Source: Streptomyces sp. AJS327
GTDB lineage: Bacteria > Actinomycetota > Actinomycetes > Streptomycetales > Streptomycetaceae
Reading direction: 5' to 3'
Assembly (NCBI RefSeq): GCF_013450295.1
Contig: NZ_SKBR01000002.1
Location: 186,001-250,000, forward strand
Length of the DNA stretch: 64,000 bases
Within the stretch, counting starts at the first letter, position 1. Each line of letters starts with the position of its first letter. Position numbers and translations under genes: made by a program. The notes below the pieces were generated by a model that saw only the letters and a list, made by a program, of their open reading frames with translations, was not told where the DNA came from and ran no database searches. Shown one piece after another: positions 17,152 through 25,493 of the stretch.

Positions 17152-19205
17152 GGTGTTCGGTGCCCCTCTTCATAAACAGCCTGGAACAGCGCGTTGCTGA
17201 TCTTCGACAGTGACGTCAGCGGCAACGGTAGCCGCAGCTTCCCGGCCAACGCGGTCAACCGGGAATGCGCCACATGTACGGGGAAGAGCTCCGTGTCGGA
17301 GAACCTCAAGGCCATGGCCTTTCCCGAGCTGTCGGCTGTCGCGCGCACGTCGGCACGACCATATACGCCCAGGTGTTCGAATTTCGAGAAGAGGGTGTCG
17401 GGCTCGTCGACGATCACCTCGTCCAGGCGCGAGCAGCCGATCACCATCTTCCCCTGCTGTCTGGAGCCGCTCCCGCTGACGTACCAGAGGATCCGGGCGG
17501 GGACTGATTCCCCTCGGCCTCCTGGTGACCGGTAGTAGACGTGCTCACGGCTGATGCCGAGCACGTCGGCCCGAGGGACGAGCATGGCCGGAACGTCGAA
17601 CAGCTCCGTCGACCAACGGGGTCTGATGGGGGCGATGAAGGACGGCAGGGCCGAATCGATGAGCTTCACCGGCCACCACACCCGCTCGGCCACGCTCGCG
17701 ATCTCCGGCGGTACCTGAGGATCCAGGGCCGGCATCACGCGCCCCAGACGGTTTCCGATCTCTGCGGCTACCGCGGATACGGCGGCGGCGGACCCGCACA
17801 TATCGACGAGGACCGCGGTGAAGCCGCTCTCGTCGGCGATGAAGCCGTCGCTGCCCGCCGCCGCCTTGGCGGCCGCGGACATGTACGGATCCGCGATGCG
17901 GACCGCCTGTGCGCCTCTCTCCCGGGCGAGCTTCTTCAGCATGAAGAGCAATTGCCTCGCGAGTGTCTGCTCCAGGGGGTGCGAGGCTGTACGCAGGAAG
18001 GCGACGTTGAGCGTGCGGCCGTCCATGGCCCAGACGTTCAGAGCCACGGGGCGTCCCGCTCCGTCCCGCAGTAGTTCCCTGTGCCACAGCACACCGTCCG
18101 TGGCGAGGGATCTCAATCGCTCCGCGAAGGCGGAACCCCTGTCGCCGTCGGCCTGGTCGAAGAAGGCGACCAGCCCACCTTCGCTGCCGGGTGTGACCGT
18201 CTCGGCGGAAAAGGCGGTACCCATGAGATCGGCCGGCCGGTACACCTGGGCTTGGTGCAGTTCATCGACATGCAGGGTGACCACCGCGGGGGAGACGACC
18301 TTGACGCGTGCCACGCTCCAGGCGATATCGGCCAGGGCGGCAAGTCCGGGATCGCGTGTCACCAGTACCTGAAGGCCGGCGCAGGACGTCTCGGCCACGT
18401 ACTGCAGGCGGGCGCGCTGCTCGGCGGCGAGGGGGGTGCCGGGCGATTCTTTCCGTACTGCGGCGACCAACTCCGCCAAGCGGACCGAAACCGCGGCGGT
18501 GTTGGGGGACAGCGACCGCAGCCCGGCCAAGCCGGTGCGCTGATGCTGCCGCTCCTCCACCTTCTCCACGTCGCGTACGGCGTGCAGTAGCTGCGGTGTA
18601 TAGGCGAGTTCGATCAGGTCGGCGAGCCACCCCGCTTCGAGGGCCCGCGACTCCTTCACCGCTTGTTCCGACCCCGCACCGCGGAGCCCGGCGAAGACGC
18701 TGTGGTCGACGGTCACCACGAGCAGAGCCTCGCTCTGAGCCTCGGTGAACAGATCCTCATGGCCGAGGTCGAGCCACCAGGTGTCCAGGATCTCCCTGTC
18801 CTTGCCCCTGCCCACGCTCTCGCCCTTGGGGACGAAGCCGAGGCCCGCCCACATGCCGCTGAGGCCGTAGTCGCGACGGCACTTGGCCCGGATTCCGAGC
18901 CGGTGCGCGTGTTGCTCCCGAATGGTCTCGATCAGTCGGCGGGCGATTCCCTTCTTCCGGTGCTTGTCGGCCACGCACAAGTGGGCGAGGCGTACATGGA
19001 GATTCCGTTTCGGGAGTCCGAAGAGCGCGTAGCCGACGACTTCCCCGTCCTCCACGGCCGCCAACAGGCCGCCGTCCTCGGCATGCTTGTGGTATGCGGG
19101 CGGCGTGAGCAGGCCCAGATACCTCGTGTACCTGTCGCCCAGGGCGATGACCGGGCCCATCAGCTCCGACCCCTCCCCGGACACCGGCAGCACCTCGATC
19201 GCCAT
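17148..19205 (-). CDS. GNAT acetyltransferase fused to PIN-like and PUA/EVE-like regions
   Basis: 685 residues from the ATG at 19205, preceded by GGAGGGGG. Residues 1-160 are a GNAT domain: LAHLCVADKHRKKGIARRLIE holds the acetyl-CoA binding loop (RKKGIA). Next comes a region starting LLVVTVDHSVFAGL with scattered Asp and Glu that resembles a PIN-type nuclease, then another GNAT-like stretch (GRTLNVAFLRTASHPLEQ). The C-terminal 120 residues (ILWYVSGSG, KFEHLGVYGR) look PUA/EVE-like. It is coupled to the ASCH gene downstream. The make-up suggests an RNA-targeting or translation-targeting factor, perhaps toxin-like, but only the first GNAT assignment is firm. Its promoter region carries motif copy B. 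Confidence 0.72.
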   Translation of the reverse strand: MAIEVLPVSGEGSELMGPVIALGDRYTRYLGLLTPPAYHKHAEDGGLLAAVEDGEVVGYALFGLPKRNLHVRLAHLCVADKHRKKGIARRLIETIREQHAHRLGIRAKCRRDYGLSGMWAGLGFVPKGESVGRGKDREILDTWWLDLGHEDLFTEAQSEALLVVTVDHSVFAGLRGAGSEQAVKESRALEAGWLADLIELAYTPQLLHAVRDVEKVEERQHQRTGLAGLRSLSPNTAAVSVRLAELVAAVRKESPGTPLAAEQRARLQYVAETSCAGLQVLVTRDPGLAALADIAWSVARVKVVSPAVVTLHVDELHQAQVYRPADLMGTAFSAETVTPGSEGGLVAFFDQADGDRGSAFAERLRSLATDGVLWHRELLRDGAGRPVALNVWAMDGRTLNVAFLRTASHPLEQTLARQLLFMLKKLARERGAQAVRIADPYMSAAAKAAAGSDGFIADESGFTAVLVDMCGSAAAVSAVAAEIGNRLGRVMPALDPQVPPEIASVAERVWWPVKLIDSALPSFIAPIRPRWSTELFDVPAMLVPRADVLGISREHVYYRSPGGRGESVPARILWYVSGSGSRQQGKMVIGCSRLDEVIVDEPDTLFSKFEHLGVYGRADVRATADSSGKAMALRFSDTELFPVHVAHSRLTALAGKLRLPLPLTSLSKISNALFQAVYEEGHRTP

Positions 19206-19318
19206 GTTCCCCCTCCGTGGACACTTGTCCGGCCGACCAACGTCCCAGGTAAATCTTGCCAAGTGGAGCCGCCTACGGACCATGGGTTGATCAAATGGGC
19301 CACATCCGACCTGGAAGA

Positions 19319-19334
19319 TTGTAAACTCAGTCAA
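19319..19334 (-). promoter_or_regulatory. Island motif copy B (TTGACTGAGTTTACAA)
   Basis: Read on the minus strand this differs from copy A by a single base. It lies between the divergent GNAT fusion gene (start 19205, 113 nt away) and the RelE-UvrD gene (start 19380, 45 nt away). The internal TACAAT could serve as a -10 on the minus strand, though no matching -35 is evident. Confidence 0.6.
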
Positions 19335-19379
19335 TGCTTGCCGTTGTGGTGGGGCTTGGTGAAGGAAGGGGAGGCGCGT

Positions 19380-21543
19380 ATGCCGCAGATCGCGATCACC
19401 AACACCTTCTGGGAGGGCGTGGACCGGCTCGACAAGCCGTCCCGCGCTCGGGTCCACAAGGCGATGGGGAAGTTCCCAAAGCTGACGGTGTACCAGTTGC
19501 ATGCGGACAAGGGTCTGCACCTGGAGTCCGTGGTCGGCTCCCGTGATCCGCGCATGCGCACCATCCGGGTCGACGACGGGCAGCGCATTGTCCTACTCGC
19601 ACCCGACGACGGCAGTGACGTGTTCGTCTTCGTCCATGTGGTCTCCCACGACAAGGCGTACTCCTGGGCCAAACGGCGGCTGTACTCGGTCAATGCGGTC
19701 ACGCGCTGTCTCGAAGTACGTGATCTGACCGCCATGGAACAGATCACCCCGCTCTTCGCCCAGGAGGTCGAGGCCGCGCCGGAGCTCCTGTTCGCCCGGT
19801 GGTCGGACACTGTGCTGCGCCATCTCGGCGGTCGACGACGTCACGCTGCGCGCCGCCCGTGTCATCACCGGCAAGGCGCAGCTGGAGGCGTTCGGGTCGC
19901 TGATGCCGGAGGACCAGTTCGAGGCGCTGTGGCTGCTCGCGGAAGGCTTCGAGCCCGAGGACATCTACCGTGACCTCGTCGCGGCGCGGCAGACGGCCGC
20001 CGTCGAGGAGGCCGAGGGCAAGCAGGGCGAGCTGACCGCCGCTGTCAGTCGTACGCGCAGTCGAATCGCCCTGGTCACCGGACCCGAGGAGCTCGCCGAC
20101 ATCCTCGCCAAGCCCTTCGACGCATGGCGGATCTTCCTGCATCCCACTCAGCGGAGAGTCGCCTACCGTCCCGCGTATGCGGGCCCCGCCCAGATCACCG
20201 GTGGTCCCGGCACCGGCAAGACCGTGGTCGCCCTGCACAGGGTTAGGCATCTGCTCGGGCGCTCACCCGACACCCGCGTCCTGCTCACCACGTACACTGG
20301 CGCGCTCGCCCGCTCGCTGCGCTCCGGGCTCGCACTGCTCCTCGACCACGACCAGGCGCTCCTCGACCGGGTCACCGTCACCACGGTCGATGCCACCGCC
20401 CACCGCATCGTGCGCGAGCTGCACGGGAACCCGGGGGACGTCCTCGGCGACAAGGACGAGCAGCGGCGCTGGCAGCGCCTGGCCCACCGGCTCGAACTGC
20501 CATGGACCGACGCCTTCTTGGCCCAGGAGTACCGGCACGTGCTGCTCGCTCAGGACCTGCGCAGCCGCGAGGAGTACGAGAAGTGCCTGCGGCGCGGACG
20601 CGGCAGCAAGCTGCCGGCCGGGCAGCGTCAGCGGCTGTGGCAGGTGATGGCTCGGTTCGAGGAGGAACTCGCCCACGACCGTGCCTGCACCTGGCTGCAG
20701 ATGTGTGCCAGAGGCGCCCGGCTGCTGGAGGGCAGGCCGAACCAGGGCCTCCGTTACGACCATGTGGTGGTGGACGAGGCGCAGGACCTGCACCCCGCCC
20801 AGTGGCGGCTGCTGCGGGCGCTGGTGCCCGAAGGGCCCGACGACCTGTTCCTCACCGGCGACCCGCACCAGCGGATCTACGACTCCCGGGTTTCGCTGCG
20901 TTCCCTCGGCATCTCCGTCGCGGGACGAGGCGCGCGGCTGCGTCTCAACTACCGCTCCACGGAGGAGATCCTGCGCTGGTCGCGGGCGCTCCTCGACCGG
21001 AAGCCGGTGGCGGACCTGACCGGCGACGCGCCGGATTCGCTCTCCGGGTACCGATCCTTGCTGCACGGGGAGCGGCCCGTGTGCGAGGGGCACGGGACGG
21101 AAGCAGCCGAGGCCGACGCCGTCGTGCGCACAGTGGGGGCGTGGGTGGGCGGCCGGCGTCGCGCCCTCCGAGATCGCGGTCTGCGCCCGGTTCCAGACGC
21201 AGACCGCGCGGATCGGCGACCGGCTTGCCCGGCCGGGCTGCCCGTGGTGCGGGTCAAGGACGGGCAGTCCGATGACACGGCCGGAGTGCGGGTGTCAAGC
21301 CTGCACAGCCTGAAGGGTCTTGAGTTCCGCTGCGTGGCCGTGGCAGGAGTGACCGCGTCGGCGTTCCCGTTCGCGCCGGCGGTGAAACCGGCCGAGGTCG
21401 ATCCGCTGCAGAACGCGACCGACCTCGCGGCCGAACGGTGCCTGCTGTTCGTCGCGAGCACCTGGGCGAGAGAGGCGCTGTACATGTCGTACAGCGGGCG
21501 GCCGAGCGGCTTCCTCGACGGGGTGAGGCGGCAGGAATGGTGA
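19380..21543 (+). pseudogene. RelE-like domain fused to UvrD-type helicase, frameshifted
   Basis: Two frames together spell one protein of about 720 residues. From ATG 19380 (GGGGAGG upstream) the first 150 residues are RelE/ParE-like (QLHADKGLHLESVVGSRDPRMRTIRVDD). At about 19830 the sense continues one base later, VDDVTLRAARVITGKAQLEAFGSLM, running to a UvrD core with Walker A GGPGTGKT, VVDEAQDL (motif II), GDPHQRIY (motif III) and SLHSLKGLEFR. A second disturbance affects 21155-21232: the next frame gives the expected GVAPSEIAVCARFQ, then normal sense resumes, so a +1 and a -1 change cancel. The first shift would stop translation at 19973. Decayed gene, sequencing error or programmed frameshift are all possible; no slippery heptamer stands out. 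An internal start (ATG 19903) could still give the helicase part. Confidence 0.8.
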
Positions 21544-21555
21544 GGCCCCGTTGTC

Positions 21556-21571
21556 CTGTGAACAATGTCAA
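21556..21571 (-). promoter_or_regulatory. Island motif copy D (TTGACATTGTTCACAG)
   Basis: On the minus strand this matches copy A at 12 of 16 positions, with the outer blocks TTGAC and GTTCACA both intact. It lies 112 nt upstream of the orphan methylase start at 21684 and just after the UvrD stop. It is the weaker of the matches in its centre, but spacing to the gene start equals that of the other copies. Confidence 0.45.
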
Positions 21572-21683
21572 TACCTGAGCTTGTCGTAGTAGTCTGCGGG
21601 ACGCGCGGGAGGGGGAAAGTGGCTTGATCACGCGCCTGTAGGCGGGGGATCGTCATTTGCTGAGAAACGTCCAGGGAGTTCAC

Positions 21684-23702
21684 ATGTCCACGCCGCGTGC
21701 CGTACCCGTGTCCCTGGCGGAAATCGCTCGTCTCGCGGGCGTCGGACGGGCCGCCGTCAGCAACTGGCGGCGGCGTCATCCGTCGTTCCCCGCCCGGATC
21801 GCCGGCACGGACGTCAACCCCCAGTTCTCCCTCACCGACATCGAGAACTGGCTGCGCGAAAACAAGAAGCTCAAGAAGTCCGCCGAGCGCGAATGGCTCT
21901 GGCCCCGCTTCGAGGCGCTCGGCGGACGGGACGAGACAGGGGCGGCGATCGCGGAGGTGGGAAGGCGGCTCGCCGGGCGGGGCGCGACAGAGGAGTCCGC
22001 GTACCCGAAAGAGGCAGCGGACCTGATCGAACGGGCCGTGGACCTCGGACGGCGCGAAGGAGGCCCGGAGACCTTCGCCTTCCTGCTGCGCCGCTGGCTC
22101 GACGTCCATGTACGCCAGATCGCCACGACCCCCGAGCCGCTCGCCGCTCTCATGGCGGACATCGCCACCCGCGTCGCCGCCGTCGACGGCGGCATCACGG
22201 CGATGGACCCCGCCTGCGGCACCGGCCACCTCCTGACGGCCGCGGCCGAGGCGGCCGAGGAGAGGGGCGGCGGGGCGCCGACCCTGCTCGGCGGCGACCG
22301 TGACCCCGTCCTCGCGGCGCTCGCCGAAGCACGCCTGAAACTCGCCGAGCAGGCACCGCGGACAGAGCCCGCATCCATCGACGTACGCGCGGGGGACTCT
22401 CTGCGCGACGACCCGTTCGCCGACGTCCCCGCCGACATCGTGCTGTGCAACCCGCCGTTCAACGAACGGGACTGGGGGTACGAAGAGCTGGCCACGGACA
22501 CCCGCTGGAGCCACGGGTTGCCGCCGCGTACCGAACCCGAACTCGCCTGGGTCCAGCACTGTCTGGCGGGGCTGCGGCCCGCAGGCGCGGCCGTGCTGCT
22601 GCTGCCCCCCGCCGTGGCGGCGCGCAAGGCGGGCCGTCGCATCCGCGGGTCCCTGCTGCGCACCGGCCAGCTGAAGGCCGTCGTGGCGCTGCCGCCGGGG
22701 TGCGCCGCGCCGCACAGCGTCTCCCTGCACCTGTGGGTACTACGGGCGCCCGCGGCAGGTGAGGAGCCACCCGTGGGCGGTCACCTGCTGGTGGCCGACG
22801 GAGTGTCCCGTTTCCCCCGGGACCCGGGCCGTGAATGGACCCCCGACTGGGCGGCGATCGGTGACTTCCTGCGCGAGGCCGTGGGGAGGGAGGGCCCGGG
22901 CGAAGAGTCCTATGTACGGCGCGTGCCCGTCATCGAGCTGCTCGACGACGAGGTCGACCTCACTCCGGGGCGCCACATCGCCCCGTCCCCGGCGGACAGT
23001 GCGCCCCGACTGGCAGCGTCCTGGCGGGAGTTCAAGGACGTCACTGCCAAGGTGACCAAGTCCGCCCGGCTGCTCGCGGCGCTCGAACTCGCCTCTGCCG
23101 CACAGGACACGCCCACGGCCACCACCGTCGCCGAACTGGCGCGGGCGGGGGCGCTCACCCTGTGCGGCGGCCAGCAGCCACCGGAGACGGCGGTCCGCAC
23201 CGGGACGCCGTCCGCCGAGGACATTCCGCTCCTGACGGTTCCCGACCTCCTGTCGGGCGGCGCACCCAGGGGACACCTCGCTGCCGGCGACCCGGCGGTG
23301 CGCGAAGCCGTGATCGCCGAACCCGGAGATATCGTCGTGGTGGGAGTGGCGCGGGCCTTCTCCGCCTGGGTCCACGAAGGAGCACCCACCGCCCTGGGCG
23401 CTCAACTGCACGCCGTGCGGGTGCAGCCCGAGCAGCTGGACGCCTGGTTCCTCGCAGGTTCGCTGCGAGCCCCAGCCAACGTCCGCCAGGCCGGGACCCA
23501 CGCGACGAGTTCCTCCCGCATCGACGTCCGCCGCCTCCAAGTCCGCCAGGTGCCGCTGCGCGAACAGCGGCGCTATGGCGAGGCGTTCCGTGAGCTCGCC
23601 GCCTTCGAACAGCTGGCGCGACGCACCGCCGAGCTCGGTGCGGACCTCGTCCACGACCTCGGTGACGAACTGGCGGCCGGGCGGCTCGCGGGCGGGGCGT
23701 AG
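21684..23702 (+). CDS. N6-adenine DNA methylase (HsdM-like) with N-terminal helix-turn-helix
   Basis: 672 residues from ATG 21684, with AGGGAG seven bases upstream. Residues 5-55 form a DNA-binding helix-turn-helix (SLAEIARLAGVGRAAVSNWRR), unusual for HsdM. Motif I is DPACGTGHLL (Asp175) and motif IV is NPPF (Asn256), defining an N6-adenine methylase of the type I M-subunit fold. The C-terminal 250 residues (VPDLLSGGAPRGHL, then a segment rich in basic residues) resemble half a specificity subunit and may read DNA. No HsdR or separate HsdS gene lies nearby. It stands alone between the UvrD gene and the convergent kinase, with motif D upstream. Possible roles are self-marking for the neighbouring nucleases or epigenetic control. 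Confidence 0.87.
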   Translation: MSTPRAVPVSLAEIARLAGVGRAAVSNWRRRHPSFPARIAGTDVNPQFSLTDIENWLRENKKLKKSAEREWLWPRFEALGGRDETGAAIAEVGRRLAGRGATEESAYPKEAADLIERAVDLGRREGGPETFAFLLRRWLDVHVRQIATTPEPLAALMADIATRVAAVDGGITAMDPACGTGHLLTAAAEAAEERGGGAPTLLGGDRDPVLAALAEARLKLAEQAPRTEPASIDVRAGDSLRDDPFADVPADIVLCNPPFNERDWGYEELATDTRWSHGLPPRTEPELAWVQHCLAGLRPAGAAVLLLPPAVAARKAGRRIRGSLLRTGQLKAVVALPPGCAAPHSVSLHLWVLRAPAAGEEPPVGGHLLVADGVSRFPRDPGREWTPDWAAIGDFLREAVGREGPGEESYVRRVPVIELLDDEVDLTPGRHIAPSPADSAPRLAASWREFKDVTAKVTKSARLLAALELASAAQDTPTATTVAELARAGALTLCGGQQPPETAVRTGTPSAEDIPLLTVPDLLSGGAPRGHLAAGDPAVREAVIAEPGDIVVVGVARAFSAWVHEGAPTALGAQLHAVRVQPEQLDAWFLAGSLRAPANVRQAGTHATSSSRIDVRRLQVRQVPLREQRRYGEAFRELAAFEQLARRTAELGADLVHDLGDELAAGRLAGGA

Positions 23703-23733
23703 CGCGTCCGGCGGTGCGAGGAGACGGAGCGCG

Positions 23734-25299
23734 TCACGGCGCCTCCCCGTCCGTCCGGACCTGCGAGGCGCCATGACCGCCCGCGTCCGCGAGCCGGGCG
23801 GAGAGCTGGGCGTCGACCTCACGCCGTACGGACTCGACCTGTACGGCGTGCTCGCGCGGCAGGCCCGCAGCCGTGCGGCCCGCGGCGTCGACCGTGGCGA
23901 CGGCGGCCTCCAGTTCACCGAAGGCGAGTCGGCATTCGGCCAGCCGCAGCCGGATCACCGCGCGCTCCGCCCGCTCGGCCGGACCGTCGCCGTGCAGGAG
24001 AGCGTCGTCGATCCCCTCGTAGAGACGAGCCGCGGAGCCGAAGTCCCCGGCCAGACGGAGCCCGTCCGCCGCTCCCCGCCACGCACGACGCACCAGTGGG
24101 CGGCGCGCTCCCCACTCCCTGCGCACCCGTTCCGTCAGCGCGCTCAGGCGATCGGTGGCGTCACCGGGTTCACCGGTGGTGATCTCCGATTCGGCCTGCG
24201 CGCACAGCAGTTCCACCGCACGGGCGTCCAGCCACTCCGTCTCGCCCTCCGCAGAGGACGGGGCAGGCGGTGCGGCGGGAGCGCGGCGTGTGCGTACGGC
24301 CCGGTCCGCGGGCCGGCGGAGCGGCGTCGTGGCGTCGGGGTGGGTGCGCGGACGGGGCCCGGGGGCACCGGGCTGCGGGCCGAGCGGTTCGAGGACCGCC
24401 AGGACCTCGTCCACAGGCGGGCGCTGTCCAGGCTGCTTGGCGAGCATGCGCAGCACGAGATCGTCGATCGCGCCGGGGATGCCCGCGGCGTACACGCTCG
24501 GCGGCAGCGGCTCCTCGTACAGATGCCTCTCGGTCAGCCCGGCGTCTGCACCGAGCGGGAACGGCGGGCGTCCGGTGAGGAGTTCGTAGAAGACGCAGCC
24601 GAAGCAGTACACGTCCGTCCGCGTGGTGGGCTCACGCTCCAGGAGCTGCTCCGGTGCCAGATAGCCGCGGGTGCCGAGGGTGGAGCCGTGCGCCGTGTAC
24701 CGGGTGGCGTCGGACCGCAGCGGCTTGGCGATGCCGAAGTCGATGAGGACGACCGCCCCATCGTCGTCGATCATGATGTTGGCCGGCTTGAGGTCCCGGT
24801 GCACGACGGGCAGAGTGTGCGCGCAGACCAGCGCTCCCGCCATCTGCACGGCGACCGCGATCGCCGTCGCCAGCGGCAGCGGCGTGTGTTCGTCGAGAAA
24901 GGTCCGCAGACTCACCCCGGTCACCAGACGCATGGCGATGTACGGCACACCACGGTGCGATCCGCTGCCGTACAGCTCCGTGATTCCCGGATGGTCGAGC
25001 GTGCCCAGAAGCGTGGCCTCGCGCCGGAACCGGGCGTTCCTGACGGCGAGCTCGGCCTCCCCCTCTTCCGGGTCCAGGGCGTACATGGCCTCGGAGTCGT
25101 GGCGCAGGAACTTCACTGCGACCTCGCGATCCGCCGAGACCGCGCGACCTTCGGAAGTCCCGCCGTCCGGGGAGACCTCGCGGGCCCGCCAGACGTGGGC
25201 CATCCCGCCCTTGCCGAGCGACTCCGTCAACTCGTAGCGCCCGTCGATCAGATCACCCGTGCCGGGCCTGTACATCTCCGCGTACGAATCCGCGTCCAC
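23734..25299 (-). CDS. Ser/Thr protein kinase with C-terminal helical-repeat region
   Basis: 521 residues from GTG 25299 (AAGGGGC upstream). The kinase domain fills about residues 15-280: GKGGMAHVW, AVKFL, HRDLKPANIM, DFGIAK and APEQLL are all present, so it should be active. A Pro/Arg-rich linker follows, then about 200 residues of paired helices with many Ala and Leu (LRLAGDFGSAARLYEG, LRLAECRLAFGELEAAVATV) that look like TPR-type repeats. No transmembrane segment, so it is cytosolic. It is convergent with the methylase and divergent from the pPIWI-RE operon, mirroring the kinase/helicase arrangement at 1.2-2.4 kb. The TPR-like part may bind an effector or activator. Start could alternatively be the ATG at 25275. 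Confidence 0.9.
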   Translation of the reverse strand: MDADSYAEMYRPGTGDLIDGRYELTESLGKGGMAHVWRAREVSPDGGTSEGRAVSADREVAVKFLRHDSEAMYALDPEEGEAELAVRNARFRREATLLGTLDHPGITELYGSGSHRGVPYIAMRLVTGVSLRTFLDEHTPLPLATAIAVAVQMAGALVCAHTLPVVHRDLKPANIMIDDDGAVVLIDFGIAKPLRSDATRYTAHGSTLGTRGYLAPEQLLEREPTTRTDVYCFGCVFYELLTGRPPFPLGADAGLTERHLYEEPLPPSVYAAGIPGAIDDLVLRMLAKQPGQRPPVDEVLAVLEPLGPQPGAPGPRPRTHPDATTPLRRPADRAVRTRRAPAAPPAPSSAEGETEWLDARAVELLCAQAESEITTGEPGDATDRLSALTERVRREWGARRPLVRRAWRGAADGLRLAGDFGSAARLYEGIDDALLHGDGPAERAERAVIRLRLAECRLAFGELEAAVATVDAAGRTAAGLPREHAVQVESVRREVDAQLSARLADAGGHGASQVRTDGEAP

Positions 25300-25373
25300 G
25301 CCGCGCCGCCCCTTCGTCTTTCCGCGCCATCCGGCACAACAGACTAGCGTGAAGTGGCTGCCCTGATAGATCT

Positions 25374-25389
25374 CCATGGACTCAGTTAA
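25374..25389 (-). promoter_or_regulatory. Island motif copy C (TTAACTGAGTCCATGG)
   Basis: On the minus strand this shares 11 of 16 bases with copy A, with the core ACTGAGT intact. It lies between the divergent kinase (start 25299, 74 nt away) and the nuclease gene heading the pPIWI-RE operon (start 25494, 104 nt away), the same placement as copies A and B. Confidence 0.45.
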
Positions 25390-25493
25390 CAGATGTATCA
25401 TGCTGAGTCGAGTCCGAGGCGTCGTTCGTGGCCCGCGAGGCCCGACGGTCTTGGACGCCCACTTGCCCTTGCCGCCCTGCAACGGGGGTCACC

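Noticed and set aside
19815..19840. Programmed ribosomal frameshift in the RelE-UvrD gene
   Set aside because: No slippery heptamer or obvious downstream structure; indel or decay is simpler, so not claimed.
21572..21590. A further plus-strand motif copy (ATACCTGAGCTTG)
   Set aside because: Only about 9 of 15 positions agree with copy A; the minus-strand match at 21556-21571 is better.
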